Of a DNA stretch of 64,000 nt, positions 35,452-45,760 are shown piece after piece. Source of the DNA: Chrysogorgia sp. JL179-B06 (taxonomy: Eukaryota; Cnidaria; Anthozoa; Scleralcyonacea; Chrysogorgiidae); NCBI GenBank assembly GCA_035772405.1, contig JAYKKM010000054.1, positions 1,947,501 to 2,011,500 of the forward strand, written 5' to 3'. The translations under genes and the position numbers were made by a program. Numbering within the stretch: the stretch's first letter is position 1; the number at the start of each line of letters is the position of its first letter. Below the pieces are notes generated by a model. The model was given only the letters and a program-made list of their open reading frames with translations, ran no database searches and was not told where the DNA came from.

Positions 35452-35570
35452 CGAACATTTGCACTTGGCTGAAAAGCCAATGTTATGGTGCGACCATCTG
35501 TTGGATTATGACTGAACGCCTCTAAGTCAGAATCCGTGCTAGAACGCAACGATTCATTTTGGGATTTACC
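35452..35570 (+). rRNA. 28S rRNA 3'-region fragment
   Basis: CACTTGGCTGAAAAGCCAATG, GACCATCTGTTGGATTATG and ACTGAACGCCTCTAAGTCAG occur in order. These are highly conserved words near the 3' end of eukaryotic 28S rRNA. Four extra bases (TTAT) and a shortened GCGAAGCTACC equivalent show decay. It is not a working rRNA gene: no neighbouring 28S domains are present. It may be a SINE28-type head or rDNA captured by a retroelement. Confidence 0.75.
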
Positions 35571-35584
35571 AAGAAAAAATGTAA

Positions 35585-35750
35585 TATATCTTGTGGTTCG
35601 AAAATGTCATGCTGTATTTTACTGTTGAATAACGCCGCGAAATATCACGGGTCCCTACTCGACGTCACTTCGTATGAACTTTAATTAGCAAGGGAAATTA
35701 AGTTTCATGAAGATAAAATTTTCGAACGACAAGATATATTACGTTTGTTT
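35585..35750. repeat. Inverted repeat beside the 28S fragment
   Basis: AATATATCTTGTGGTTCGAAAAT (35586 on) faces, inverted, ATTTTCGAACGACAAGATATATT ending at 35749. The interior is ~115 bp without ORF. Confidence 0.5.
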
Positions 35751-36166
35751 TTGATAGAAACCAAAGATTACGAATATGTAAAATCCCCACACGTTAGATA
35801 GGCACATTAAATGGCCATTTAGCGTCTGCATTTAAGCTTGAAAATGTGAAAGAGAAAGTGAAAGAGAAAGTTTCGTGGTGAAATTGTGGTAATGAAAACG
35901 ACAATCAGCGAGTCGTCCAATGACGAAGACTCAAGAAGTCAAGCTGATAAACCTCTACTAGACTCTTCAGTCCTTTATTCTCCATGTGAAGACTATCACA
36001 TATAAACATGTTTCTGAACACTAGAGGAATTAGGGGAGGCAATTCAATTGCACCTTCCCCCGGAAGAGATCTGGTTTCAAATGCCACCAAAGAATCAAAC
36101 CAACCACGGTGTCCAAAACGCAGAAAGCTCTAAAAGAAAATATTTTCGTTCAAATTGGCTTTGGCA
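35751..36166 (+). other. Leader region of the Ngaro-like element
   Basis: Between the inverted repeat and the Gag start. No ORF on the plus strand; a 61-codon minus ORF (35905-36090) has no support. Confidence 0.4.
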
Positions 36167-37345
36167 ATGCCTCCAGTTCGTCGTCGTCAAACTACAGAAC
36201 GACAAAAGGCACAGTCAACTGACGTGAACAGCCTAGCGAACCTTCGACAGCGTTGCGCCGAAAAGGGTTTGCCTGTCCACTGGCCGGAGAGACATGCACA
36301 CTAGTCGCCCGACTACAACAGCACGCCTCAGCGATCGAGTTCGACCGCGAGTCCGTCTGTCAGTCCTTCCGCGAGTTCCTCGGGTATTCAAACGTTGCCA
36401 ACACCACGTCCAAATTTATTAACCGACGCGCAGATAGCCCAAATCCAGTCGATCGTGACTCGAAGCGTAGAACAATCCGTCAACGAAATAGCGACCAATG
36501 CAGCTCGGGCTGCCGTTCAAGCCATGACGAACTCGGCGCCCACTACCGGTTCTAGCGTTGCCCATGTCACCCTCGATACTGAACAATAAGAAACGGTAAC
36601 TGCAAGTCTCGGAGGTTTCTCTGTCCCCAACGTGACGTTGCCTCAAGCTGAAACCAACATTCCGTACGGACACGGTTCTCACGACGTCCCTGCAGCCTAT
36701 GTGAAACAGATCCAATCGGGTGAGTTCTTCTTTGATTTATCTAAACTCCTTCCAAGGAACTTTTCTGATATATCTGAAGACGCGCCTGTAATACCTTGAC
36801 GCTAGTTGAGAACTCGGTCCTTAAAGTCAAAAAATCGTCCCAGTCTGTCGCAAGAATTACCGAGATTGAACAGTGGACAACTGCTTTCTCAACCTATATG
36901 AGCGTCTTCACCCACAAGTTTCCTGGTCGGTCCCAATAATTGCTCCAGTACATGAGTTTGATTCGCCACGCAGCTCGAACTCATCGTGGGTTGGCATGGT
37001 GCATCTATGACCACAAATTCCGCCGAAAAGTGTCCTTCAACTCATCCATTGACTGGTCAGGTATTGATCAACAGCTCATGTGGTTGGTGATTTTTACAGT
37101 ATCGCCTGATGTGCTCAAAAGGGAATACCCTCTTTTTCAAAATGGACCCCAAAAACAGGTTTCCTCAGGGGGCGAACGAGGTACCGATCTCTGCATTGAG
37201 TTTAATAGACGGGGCGAATGTACGCATCAGCCGTGCCGATATCGGCACACATGTATCAAATGTAGTGGCCCCCATGCAGGATGTTTCTGTCCAACTCCAA
37301 CCTACCAACCTAAACCCACCGAAGAATCAGACTATCACCGAACCT
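36167..37345 (+). pseudogene. Gag-like ORF of the Ngaro element
   Basis: The ATG at 36167 starts MPPVRRRQTTERQK and leads into a SAP-like segment (LRQRCAEKGLPV, then VARLQQHA in another frame). A middle region follows (YVKQIQSGEFFFDLSKLLP; SLIRHAARTHRGLAWCIYDH). The end carries a Cys-rich domain, CIEFNRRGECTHQPCRYRH and CIKCSGPHAGCFC, which resembles a CCCH finger followed by a CCHC-like knuckle. Such a SAP plus Cys-rich ORF is typical ahead of RT in invertebrate DIRS-like elements and probably packages the RNA. At least four frame changes (near 36285, 36395, 36590-36800 and 36940) disable it. Confidence 0.65.
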
Positions 37346-38380
37346 TCCCAACGCCTATTAATGTAACTAACTTAAAAAGCGCGCTTACGGGTCACCCAGA
37401 CCCAGATTTTGTGTCTCACTTTTGCCAAAACCTTGAACACGGCGCGCGAATTGGGAATCTGCGCTTGCAGATCCTAACATTGTTTCTTCTAATTTGGCAA
37501 CTGAGGTTTCCCTTGGCCGAGTGGCTGGTCCCTTTGATAACCCCCCATTTCCCAATTTTCAAGTTTCACCAATTGGCTTGGTACCAAAAAAGAATTCGAA
37601 TAAGTTTCGCACAATTTTTCACCTTTCATTTCCGAAATCAGGTATGACCAGCATTAATTATTCAATTTCGCAAGAGGATTTCAGTCTCCAGTACGTCACT
37701 ATAGATGACACGATTGAAGGAATTAAGCGTTTTGGCCAAGGCTGTTTCCTTGCCAAGACCGATATTGAATCTGCTTTTAGACTAATACCGGTTCATCCGG
37801 ACGATTACGAATTGTTAGGTATGTGTTGGGAGGGTAAATATTATTACGACAAGGTTTTGCCCTTTGGTCTTAGGAGTGCCCCATTTATCTTTAACCAACT
37901 TTCTGAAGCCTTGGAGTGGATTTTGTTATACAAATGTCAGATTTCATTCGCATGCCATATTCTTGATGATTTTTGATCATTGAACCTAAAGCGGCCACTT
38001 TACCTTATGACATTATCTGTCAACAAAGTCTATCCGATCCGCCATGCTACTTACATTTCAAAACATTACAATTCCTTAGCCTCTGGCAAAACACAAGGCC
38101 CGTCGCAAGTTATTGAATTCATGGGGGTAATTTTAGACACAGTTAAAATGCAGGCACGTCTCCCTGCTGACAAGATTCAACGCTTACAGGAAATTTTCGA
38201 AAATTTCAACATAGGCGCTCATGTTCGTTAAAGGAATTACAATCACTTATAGGCACTTTAAATTTTGCGTGTAAAGTTGTCCCGCCGGGACGACCCTTTT
38301 TACAAAACATGATTGCCTTGACAAGGAACGTGAAAAAGCAAAAAACTGAACAAGGGTTTCTTCCAAGATCTTGAAATGTA
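37346..38380 (+). pseudogene. Reverse transcriptase of the Ngaro element
   Basis: The main open part is 37494-37976 (160 codons): PIGLVPKKNSNKFRTIFHL, GCFLAKTDIESAFRLIPVHP with the first catalytic Asp, KVLPFGLRSAPFIFNQL, and CHILDDF with the two catalytic Asp residues, where most RTs have YxDD. This arrangement is that of DIRS-group RTs. The frame continues after a TGA at 37974-37976 (the next codons read as EPK AATLPYD in a neighbouring frame). The thumb region follows in pieces (LKELQSLIGTLNFACKVV, PPGRPFLQNMIALTRNVK). Copies cDNA from the element's RNA in active relatives; inactive here. Confidence 0.8.
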
Positions 38381-38449
38381 GAAGCAGTTTATTTTAAATT
38401 GGAATGGAGCGAATTTCTTTCTGTCAACGGAATGGCAAGATTAATTCAG

Positions 38450-38885
38450 ATAGTTTAGTGCATGTTATATACCGATGCCTCTGGGGCGGCAGGGCGCTAG
38501 GCTATGATGTGGTATATTTGGTACGAAATGGTTCAAAGGAAAATGGCAACCTCACCAACACTTAGGCGTACCTGCAGGTATAAGTATTGCATGGCAAGAA
38601 CTTTTCGCTATTGTAGTTGCATATCAGATTTGGGGGGCCCTTCTTCGAGACCAACGTATTAAATTTAAGTGCGATAATGAAGCTGTCGTCAACATGATCA
38701 ACAGCAAGCGTTCCAAAATTCCAAGGGTTATGGATTTGCTTCGTCATCTAACACTAATACTAACTCTGCGATATAATATGATTGTATATTCGTGCAACGC
38801 ACATTCCGGGTAAACGCAATGAGATAGCCGACTCTATTTCTCGTTTTCAGTTTCAGCGTTTTCGTCAACTGGCTCCACAGGCAGA
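38450..38885 (+). pseudogene. RNase H domain of the Ngaro element
   Basis: YTDASG (first Asp), WQELFAIVVAYQIWG (Glu), KFKCDNEAVVNMINS (Asp) and AHIPGKRNEIADSISR-like sequence (last Asp, with a frame shift near 38800) are in the normal order of a retroelement RNase H that removes template RNA. A frame change after the TDASG segment and two later ones inactivate it. Confidence 0.75.
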
Positions 38886-38894
38886 TACCAATCC

Positions 38895-39935
38895 ATGTCC
38901 AATTCCAGAAGTAATGTCTTCAATTTGAATGAAGATATTCAGCACTATATAAACCTGTCTGTCGCTACCACTACTAAACAGACATATGGCGCAGGTGAAA
39001 GAAGCTTTGTGTATTTTGTAAATTGGTTCAAGAAAAAATCAGTCGAACAGTATCTGCCTGCTCAGCTGCTGAAGCTCTTCTAACAGAATATATTGCGTAT
39101 TTGGCCAAAACAATAAAATATTCATCTATTAAAACATATTTGGCAGCGGTCCGTCACTATCACATTCGCCATGGCTTCCAACTGAATTTACAAAAAATGC
39201 TACGCCTACAACTAGTCTTACGGGGTATAAAACGTTCTCAAGGGGACAAAATTCGAGTACGTTTACCAATTACAATTCATCATTTACAACTCTTTCGGAT
39301 GCTGCTTGCTATCCCAAGCACTATACAAACTATGAATCTATCATGACGTGGGCAGCCATGACTCTAGCATTTTTCGGTTTTCTCCGTCTCGGTGAGCTAA
39401 CGTGCAACTCCAAATTAACTCAAATATACATCTTACAAAGGATAACATTGTGTTTTCTCCAAGTGCTTTGGAAGCGCGCGATGGTCTTCCAGGGATAGAA
39501 GCGGGAAACCCAGAGTTCATGATCGTTCATATCAAAGAGTCTAAGACTGACCCTTTTCGCATGGGCCACACAATAACCGTAGGAGCCACCGATTCTCCCC
39601 GTTGCCCAGTTTTGGCCATGAAACACTATATTTCGCGGCGATCACCAACAACAGGCCCTCAGGAAATGCATGCGTCAGGAAAACCTCTCACGAAACAGAC
39701 TTTAACATCGGAGACGCGAAATTTACTAACTCAGGCCGGTTTCAATGCTACGGAATATGCTGGTCATAGCTATCAGATTGGGTCTGCCACAACCGCAGCC
39801 TCAGCAAAATTGCCGGCTTGGCTTATCAAAACATTGGGACGTTGGTCATCAGATTGTTTTGAACGATACATAAAGACACCTACATCTACCCTATCAAGTG
39901 TATCAGCCACACTGGCCGACGTTTCGAAGTATTAA
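38895..39935 (+). pseudogene. Tyrosine recombinase of the Ngaro element
   Basis: N-terminal core-binding part: LSVATTTKQTYGAGERSF, then LAAVRHYHIRHGF. Catalytic part: FFGFLRLGEL holds the first Arg (the frame breaks near 39345-39400); TDPFRMGHT follows; GHSYQIGSATTAA is the HxxR box, but Arg is replaced by Gln; WLIKTLGRWSSDCFERYI contains the final Tyr. The 39402-39935 part is open for 177 codons. The enzyme would integrate the circular cDNA. Loss of the second catalytic Arg (CGG to CAG is one CpG transition) plus frame breaks make it inactive. Confidence 0.8.
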
Positions 39936-40066
39936 CCATGTATTGAGTAGTTTCCTCATACATGCATAAAGTCGTTCTATGACATACAGTATGTGACATA
40001 TGCCTAAAATTCTCGTTTTGGGGGGAGGGTTATTTCGTCTATGGGGTATACACATTCTGTGTATTT

Positions 40067-40410
40067 TGGGGATGAAGCGCTCCTGATTGTCACGTTCAAG
40101 CCCATAGACTCGGGCTATTTATTGTAATTATAGATCAGTCGAATCGTAAGGACTGTCCAACTGTGTGTACGGTTGGTCAGGGTGATGTCTTAAAGGCTAG
40201 CTACCTATTTGGCATGCACATATATGCGCGTGTGCGCATTAGCAGAGTCCTAATGGGGATTATAACCCCTGGACAACAATCTAAGGCCATGTAAGAATGA
40301 GTCTGTGGGATGATGCTTGACCATAATTTTACACTATAGAAGTGCTTCCCCCCCAAAACCCCTTCTCCCACAAAACTGCTGCATGTGTGTGTGTTTATTT
40401 GCTCGACATT
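40067..40410 (+). repeat. Split direct repeat B1
   Basis: Starts TGGGGATGAAGCGCTCC and ends TTTGCTCGACATT; matches B2 at 41060-41379 with a few indels. It contains a small GCGCGTGTGCGCAT hairpin-like word. Confidence 0.85.
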
Positions 40411-41059
40411 TATTAAGCCGTTAATAAAATAAAGTTAATGAGGAAACGTTCTTAAACGTTCTTATCAAGGCGTGTCCCAGGTTTTGGCAAAACAGATGTT
40501 TTTCAGGTGGTTTAAGCTGTCAACATGTCAGATATACGCCAGATCGGCTCTAAAGTCCGTTTGCTTTTGCTCATCCATGCCAGTGCACGTGAATAACAAA
40601 TGACCAGTAATTTCTAGCCAATTAAAACTCTAATTTTCCTGGCGCGGAAAAGTAACCAATAGCATTTCAAAAGAGTCACATATAAGCAAAATGCGCGCTA
40701 AACCCTTTCACTTGGTACATGTACATGAACTCTATACAAAGATATAGTACGCATTTTCACAGGCCGCGGCGCATATGGCTCAAAATAAACATACATATAG
40801 ATTAGATATATAATAGATATTAGATATTAAATGATAACACATATACGTATACAAACATCCGCGCATATTTCGAGTGGCTACTATAGTTTATCTTTAGTTT
40901 CCTGTTATGTTGGGTTTGACATCGCTCATAGACATTGGATAACTTGGAAATCCAGAGACGATCTTATGTCAACGAACTAGCTTGTTAATGTTAGTAAAAT
41001 TAATCATGTAATCCTTGATATATTTGTGTTGTTTTGAAAAGATATACAAAGTTTTGGTT
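40411..41059 (+). repeat. A2 region of the Ngaro-like element
   Basis: Begins with the A1-like segment (40415-40511) and continues with non-coding sequence to B2. Direct contact of B1 and A2 is expected for Ngaro elements. Confidence 0.65.
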
Positions 41060-41379
41060 TGGGGATGAAGCACTCCTGATTGTCACGTTCAAGCCCATAG
41101 ACTCAGGCTATTTATTGTAATTATAGATCAGTCGAATCGTAAGGACTGTCCAACTGTACGGTTGGTCAGCTTGATGTCTTAAAGGCTAGCTACCTATTTG
41201 GCAGTATATGTGCGTGTGCACATATATGCGCGTGTGCGCATATTAGCAGAGTCCTATATGGGGATTATAACCCCTGGACAACAATCTTGCTTGGCCATAA
41301 TTTTACACTATAGAAGCGCTTCCCCCAAAAACCCCTTCTCCCACAAAACTGCTGTGTGTGTGTTTATTTGCTCGACATT
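41060..41379 (+). repeat. Split direct repeat B2
   Basis: Second copy of B1, ending GCTCGACATT; marks the right end of the element. Confidence 0.85.
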
Positions 41380-41505
41380 GCTGTGTTCAATAAAGAACAG
41401 CTTTAATCATTAACTTTGATATAGATGTCTGATTCAAGTTGATTAGAGTCATTAATATATATTCTAGTGTCGAGGAAATGGACGGATTGGTGCGAGTGTT
41501 CGTAT

Positions 41506-42480
41506 TCAAATTTTATGCATTTTAATAGTCCTTAATTGTGTCATCCAAGGAGAACTAAGCTTTTCCAAGCGTTTTCGTTTTATGGTCTCTAGAGGAAAAC
41601 AAGCTTCAAAAACCTTAGTATATTCATTAAAAAAAGTATTATAAGAATCATTAAGGTCCAAGCAATTGAGTTTAGTACACCAATTTATCAGGGAAAGACG
41701 TTCGCGAAATTTGTTCATATTGTGATCGTTGAATGACTTTTCCTGACAATTTGGAGTCAACTCTTTATGAAAACATGCAAAAATTGGCAGATGATCAGAA
41801 AGGTCATTAAGGACAATACCATTAAAGACGTTTTCAGAGAGTTGGTTGGTGAATACATTATAAATCAGTGTAGCTGTGTGAGGGGTAATACGAGTTGGAT
41901 TCGAGATACATGTAAGTGGATAAAAGCAAACGGGAATATTAAGCGATTAACAAATTCTTGAGTTGGCGCGTGATCATTGTACCGGAGTAAGTCTAAATTA
42001 AAATCACCCATTATATAACAGTGCTAATATTGCCCTTCGTAATATTAGAAATAATGTCATTTAGTTTGTCAACAAAAGGTGCCGTATTTTGATTAGGTGG
42101 CCTGTATATTGTACCTATTATAATATTTTTCCCTTGGGGGACGTTAATCTCAACAAATAGTAATTCAATTAGATCAGGATCTGAAAAAGTGTACACTCAG
42201 AGTCTCAGAACATAATTTAAATTCAAGATTGTTTTGCAAATACAGGCCAGTTCCTCCGCCAGTTATAGACTTACGATGATTGGAGACATATCCGGGTACA
42301 TTAGGTCTAAAGTAAGATCATTTAGCTAGGTTTCTGTTACCCCAATGACAGAGAATGGTTTCTGCAGATTCGCTAGCAAAAGCTTAAATTTATCAAAATT
42401 ACCAATCAAACTTAATCAAACAATCAAGGTAATATTTGGAGTTAAAGAAATTACTTGATCACTAATAGTTTCTTCCACCA
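41506..42480 (-). pseudogene. LINE apurinic-type endonuclease fragment
   Basis: On the minus strand ITGGGTGLYLQNNLEF, LIELLFVEINVPQGKN, IIIGTIYRPPNQNT and KFRERLSLINWCTKL appear in order across frames, matching the endonuclease half of a LINE ORF2. The GDFN box is damaged (only GVI LI TYS-like residues remain) and the RT half is absent. It is the 5' part of an element whose 3' part is missing, which is unusual for target-primed LINEs and suggests later breakage. Confidence 0.65.
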
Positions 42481-42589
42481 TATATTACTAATTGCAGGAC
42501 GAAATGAAAAATTAATGTCAGGATCAATATAATTTAGAAATTAAAAATTAAAACCATCAGGAAAATCTTTGTCCATTTGTTGACGCTTT

Positions 42590-42775
42590 TCTTCCATTCG
42601 CTCGATATGTGGCTTAACAGCACTGGATCAAAATTTGACGGTTTCTGATTGGTTGAGGCGCATGCTCACCTCTGCGAAGTGAGGCCCTTTCACGGTGGAA
42701 AATGAATCATGGGTAATGAGGGCAAAATTCAAAAGAAAACTTGACCCGTAACCGACAAGGTTCAACCCAGCTAGC
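42590..42775 (-). mobile_element. Dispersed repeat (MITE-like), inverse of part of 33700-33970
   Basis: CAAAATTTGACGGTTTCTGATTGG and TGAATCATGGGTAATGAGG-type words match 33710-33970 in inverse orientation. The CCCTTTCACGGT word also occurs near 17924. No ORF. Confidence 0.5.
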
Positions 42776-43014
42776 ACACAACATAATCGCAACGTTCGTA
42801 AAAGGTTGTAATTTGGTTAGGTCGGACCTAACGTTGTGACAACTGAACTTTACCACAACATTGTTTTTCTTATATCTATATAATATATTAAATTACAAGC
42901 AGGTGTTATAAACCACTAATAAACGTTGTAGCAACATTGGATTGAACGTACTGCATCGACGTTGTTATAACGTTTCCCTGACGTTGCGTGTAACCTGCAT
43001 TGGGTCCGCACATT
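42776..43014. other. Possible small inverted-repeat element
   Basis: Bounded by ACCCAGCTAGCAC and, inverted, ACCCAATGCAGG; the interior is rich in AACGTTGT words. Non-coding. Weak MITE candidate. Confidence 0.35.
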
Positions 43015-43411
43015 ATAACACGTCAAAGTTTTTAGACCTATATTGTCATCACTACAAAACCGAAATGGTTATTCAATTTCTAATTCGTCTCAATTTGTTA
43101 ATGATATTTCTAACAACACCATTAAAGATGATGAATTAATGATATATTTTGATGTCGTTTCTTTGTTCACGTCAGTTCCAGTCGACAAGGCATGCAATTG
43201 TATCCGCATGAAACTTGAAAGTGACAAATCTCTCCATGCCCATGGTAGAACTAATCTAGACCGCATTGGTTGAACGAAACTTGTATTTTGGGAGACCTGC
43301 TCCCTGACTACATTGATGACATTATTTCCCTACTAACCTTTGACTTTGTCCTATTCAATAACTATTTTATTTATATAACGACACGCCTTACAAACAAATA
43401 CACGGATGTGG
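43015..43411 (+). pseudogene. Penelope-like reverse transcriptase fragment
   Basis: Frames give HYNTSKFLDLYCHHYKTEM-like sequence, then SLQNRNGYSISNSSQFV, DELMIYFDVVSLFTSVPV (the first catalytic Asp in FDVVSLFT, diagnostic of PLE RTs), DDIISLL and NNYFIY. The match ends at the Tyr-Lys-Gln-Ile-His-Gly segment near 43411, just before the expected GSPxS box, where the Helentron sequence begins. At least three frame changes. Confidence 0.75.
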
Positions 43412-43427
43412 CTTTTAAACTATTGCT

Positions 43428-44510
43428 TTGCTTGTATTTTTCAGCATGCAAAAAATACAAGACAAAAAACCAAATATTTTTTGGTGTCATGTGATGAAAG
43501 GCAGACAATCAATCTTTGAAAAATTTAATGATTCTGATTCTGTTATTAATAAAGTATGCAATATTTTCAAACCCGATCTTAAATATGAGGAAATACAATG
43601 CAACATTCAATTTCTGTCATGTTCATCTCAATTAACACAATCAGAGAAACAAAAGATTATAGTTGAAACAAATGCAAAAAAATATAAATCAATGGATCCC
43701 ATGAGAAAGAAAGTTATTCTTCAGAAAAATGCCAAAAATTATAAATCAATGGTACATCTTGGTACATAAAAAAGTACATCTTATGAAAAACAGAACCAAC
43801 ATGAAAAATAAATACGAGGCTATGGATGCACTTAAAAAAGCAAAGCATCTTGAAAATAAATGTGAAGTAGGTCGAAAAGGTAGAGCAGCAAAGAACAATC
43901 CCATGTTGCGTGATTTGGATGATTATATTTTGCAGGTTTTACAATAAAATAAAAGAAGGTCCTTATTATATATGTTCTGTTTGCAACCCGCTGCTGTACA
44001 GAAAATCACTCATGCTATTACAAAAAGATAAATACGACAATATCAATGAAAATCAGTTTACTGATATAAAGTCATTTGATGACAAAGAATATGTTTGTAA
44101 AACCTGTCATTCAAAGGTATTGAAAGGCAAAATTCCCTGCCAGGCAATATGTAATAACATGTATGTTGATGAAATATCAGCTGAACTTGCATCTTTAGAA
44201 AAACTTGACCAAATTCTTATTGCACAAAGAATAGTTTTTGAAAAGATAATAGTAATGGAGTTTTACCACGGGCCCCTGAAAGATCTGGTATTATTATGTT
44301 GAAACTTAAACGTAAACTTGAATTTAGAGGTCATGTGTATTTTCAAGCAGTACGTCCTCAGTTCATTCTTGATGCCCTTAACTGGCTCAAGTTAAATAAT
44401 CCATTATATATCAACATAACAATTGATATAAACAACATCAGTGCAAATCTAACAAGTTTAGAACAACTTGACAGTACCAATAATTCAGTCACAAACATTG
44501 ATAAAAATAG
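43428..44510 (+). pseudogene. Helentron 1 N-terminal region (DUF6570-like, Cys pairs)
   Basis: Lys-rich repeated segments (NAKKYKSMDPMRKKV; NAKNYKSM; KNKYEAMDALKKAKH) are followed by GPYYICSVCNPLLYRKS and KEYVCKTCHSKVLKGKIPCQ, i.e. two CxxC pairs that probably bind zinc, then LASLEKLDQILIAQR and LKRKLEFRGHVYFQAVRPQ. This N-terminal module is known in front of Helitron-like helicases in invertebrates. The sequence jumps from KIIVM directly into VLPRAPERSG near 44256, so an internal stretch is missing, with a frame change. An acceptor-like TATTTTTCAG lies at 43433-43442. Confidence 0.6.
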
Positions 44511-44565
44511 GTACGCAGTGCGTACATGCGGAGACTGGATTTGGAATAAAGATGAATGATGGTAG

Positions 44566-44769
44566 ATGGGTAGTTCTAACGTAAATTACAAGACCAGTTT
44601 TAAAAGTTGTACTTTTGAATTCTATAGCGAATTTAATTCAAAAAATAAATGCAACAAAAGTGCAACGTTTGAAACCAAAATAAATTTAGCTGCAGGTGAA
44701 TTAAATTTGACTGGCAGTTTGACCTTCGTCTCAAACGGGAAAAGTACGACGATTAGAAAAGGGCAATAG
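44566..44769 (+). other. Small ORF of unknown nature
   Basis: 67 codons (MGSSNVNYKTSFKSCTF...) near the 3' end of Helentron 2. No family recognised; probably chance or an untranslated region. Confidence 0.15.
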
Positions 44770-45000
44770 AAAGCAAACACAGTGACATACTGAATACAAT
44801 AAAACAAGAAACAGCCCATTTAATTTGTTAAATCCACATTAAATACTTTTTGCTTGTGTGTCTGTTATAGATGTCGTATCGGAAACCCGAAAATTTAAAA
44901 TATTACATAAGTATACAATTTTATGCACATGCAGATGTTTTCTATTTCTGGAAACATGTAAAGATTTCAGTTCACTTAATTTCAAATGATAGAATTCTGT

Positions 45001-45243
45001 TCAATATATGAAACTATTGAATACTGTTTTTGGTAACCTAGCCTCCCAATTGGTAACCAAGTCCTGGAACACAATGTTTATTGACAAAAGCATGTAGGCG
45101 GCGTTGCTCCTTGCAACAGAATTGATGATTCCTGGATGTGAATAACTCTGGTTAAGGTGTAGAATTTGCTTTCTTCCATAAAGTTGTTCCAAATTTAGCA
45201 GAATGTCCAGAATTGTTTTAACAGTGTATTGCATCAGTTGCAA
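45001..45243 (-). other. Small ORF of unknown nature
   Basis: 80 codons with LDILLNLEQLYGRKQ and HPGIINSVARSNAAY. Protein-like composition, located 3' of the Helentron 2 endonuclease on the same strand. Might be a captured gene fragment, which Helitrons often carry. Unrecognised. Confidence 0.25.
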
Positions 45244-45732
45244 TTATGTAGTGCCATGTACTTTTTGATTTTAATCTTCCAGAAATTATCTTTAGAAGAG
45301 TGAAACGTAGCTTAGATATATTCTCTGCATGAACAGTTATTTCTTTTGTATTGTTTGTCTTTACTCTTCGCACTGAGTTTACAGAATTCATTTAAGTGTT
45401 CCATATGATACTGATCACAATTTTCGACTGCATGTTATACATTTGTTCAATTAAGGTTCTTCTTGTTTTTTCGTATTACTTTTATGTTAGGCCATTTCTA
45501 AAGAATAGTGAATAACAAAATAAAATATATTAATACAATAAAGAAACATAGTAGATATAAAGACGTCGAACATTTTATAAAATAATAAGCATTCGATAAG
45601 CTATTTAAAAAAACGGCAAAGGACAAACAAATAGCACTACATACAACCTTATATTTTCCACAAGGGCTTGGATTATTGCAAAGATGATTGTACAAATTAT
45701 CTCAAATGGTGGTCCCAAATTACTTTGGAACC

Positions 45733-45755
45733 AAGAGTTGGGTTAACCAACTCTT
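45733..45755. repeat. 23-bp palindrome
   Basis: AAGAGTTG-GGTTAAC-CAACTCTT; lies just 3' of the Helentron 2 endonuclease remnant and could be a terminator-like hairpin of the element. Confidence 0.5.
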
Positions 45756-45760
45756 AATGA

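Larger units (their letters stand above)
34430..41379 (+). mobile_element. Ngaro/DIRS-like tyrosine-recombinase retrotransposon
   Basis: The element has the order A1 (34430-34512), Gag, RT, RNase H, tyrosine recombinase, B1 (40067-40410), A2 (40411-41059), B2 (41060-41379). A1 and the start of A2 share AATGAGGAAACGTTCTT and CAAGGCGTGTCCCAGG; B1 and B2 share ~320 bp. This A1-ORFs-B1-A2-B2 pattern is the split direct repeat structure of Ngaro/PAT-type DIRS elements, which integrate through a circle with a tyrosine recombinase and make no target duplication. All ORFs are frameshifted, and the 5' region carries a LINE tail and 28S-like DNA. Confidence 0.8.

Noticed and set aside
35452..35570. Functional rRNA gene
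   Set aside because: Only a short, altered 28S fragment is present with no adjoining rRNA domains.
36419..36715. 98-codon minus ORF in the Gag region
   Set aside because: Antisense to recognisable Gag segments; no family support.
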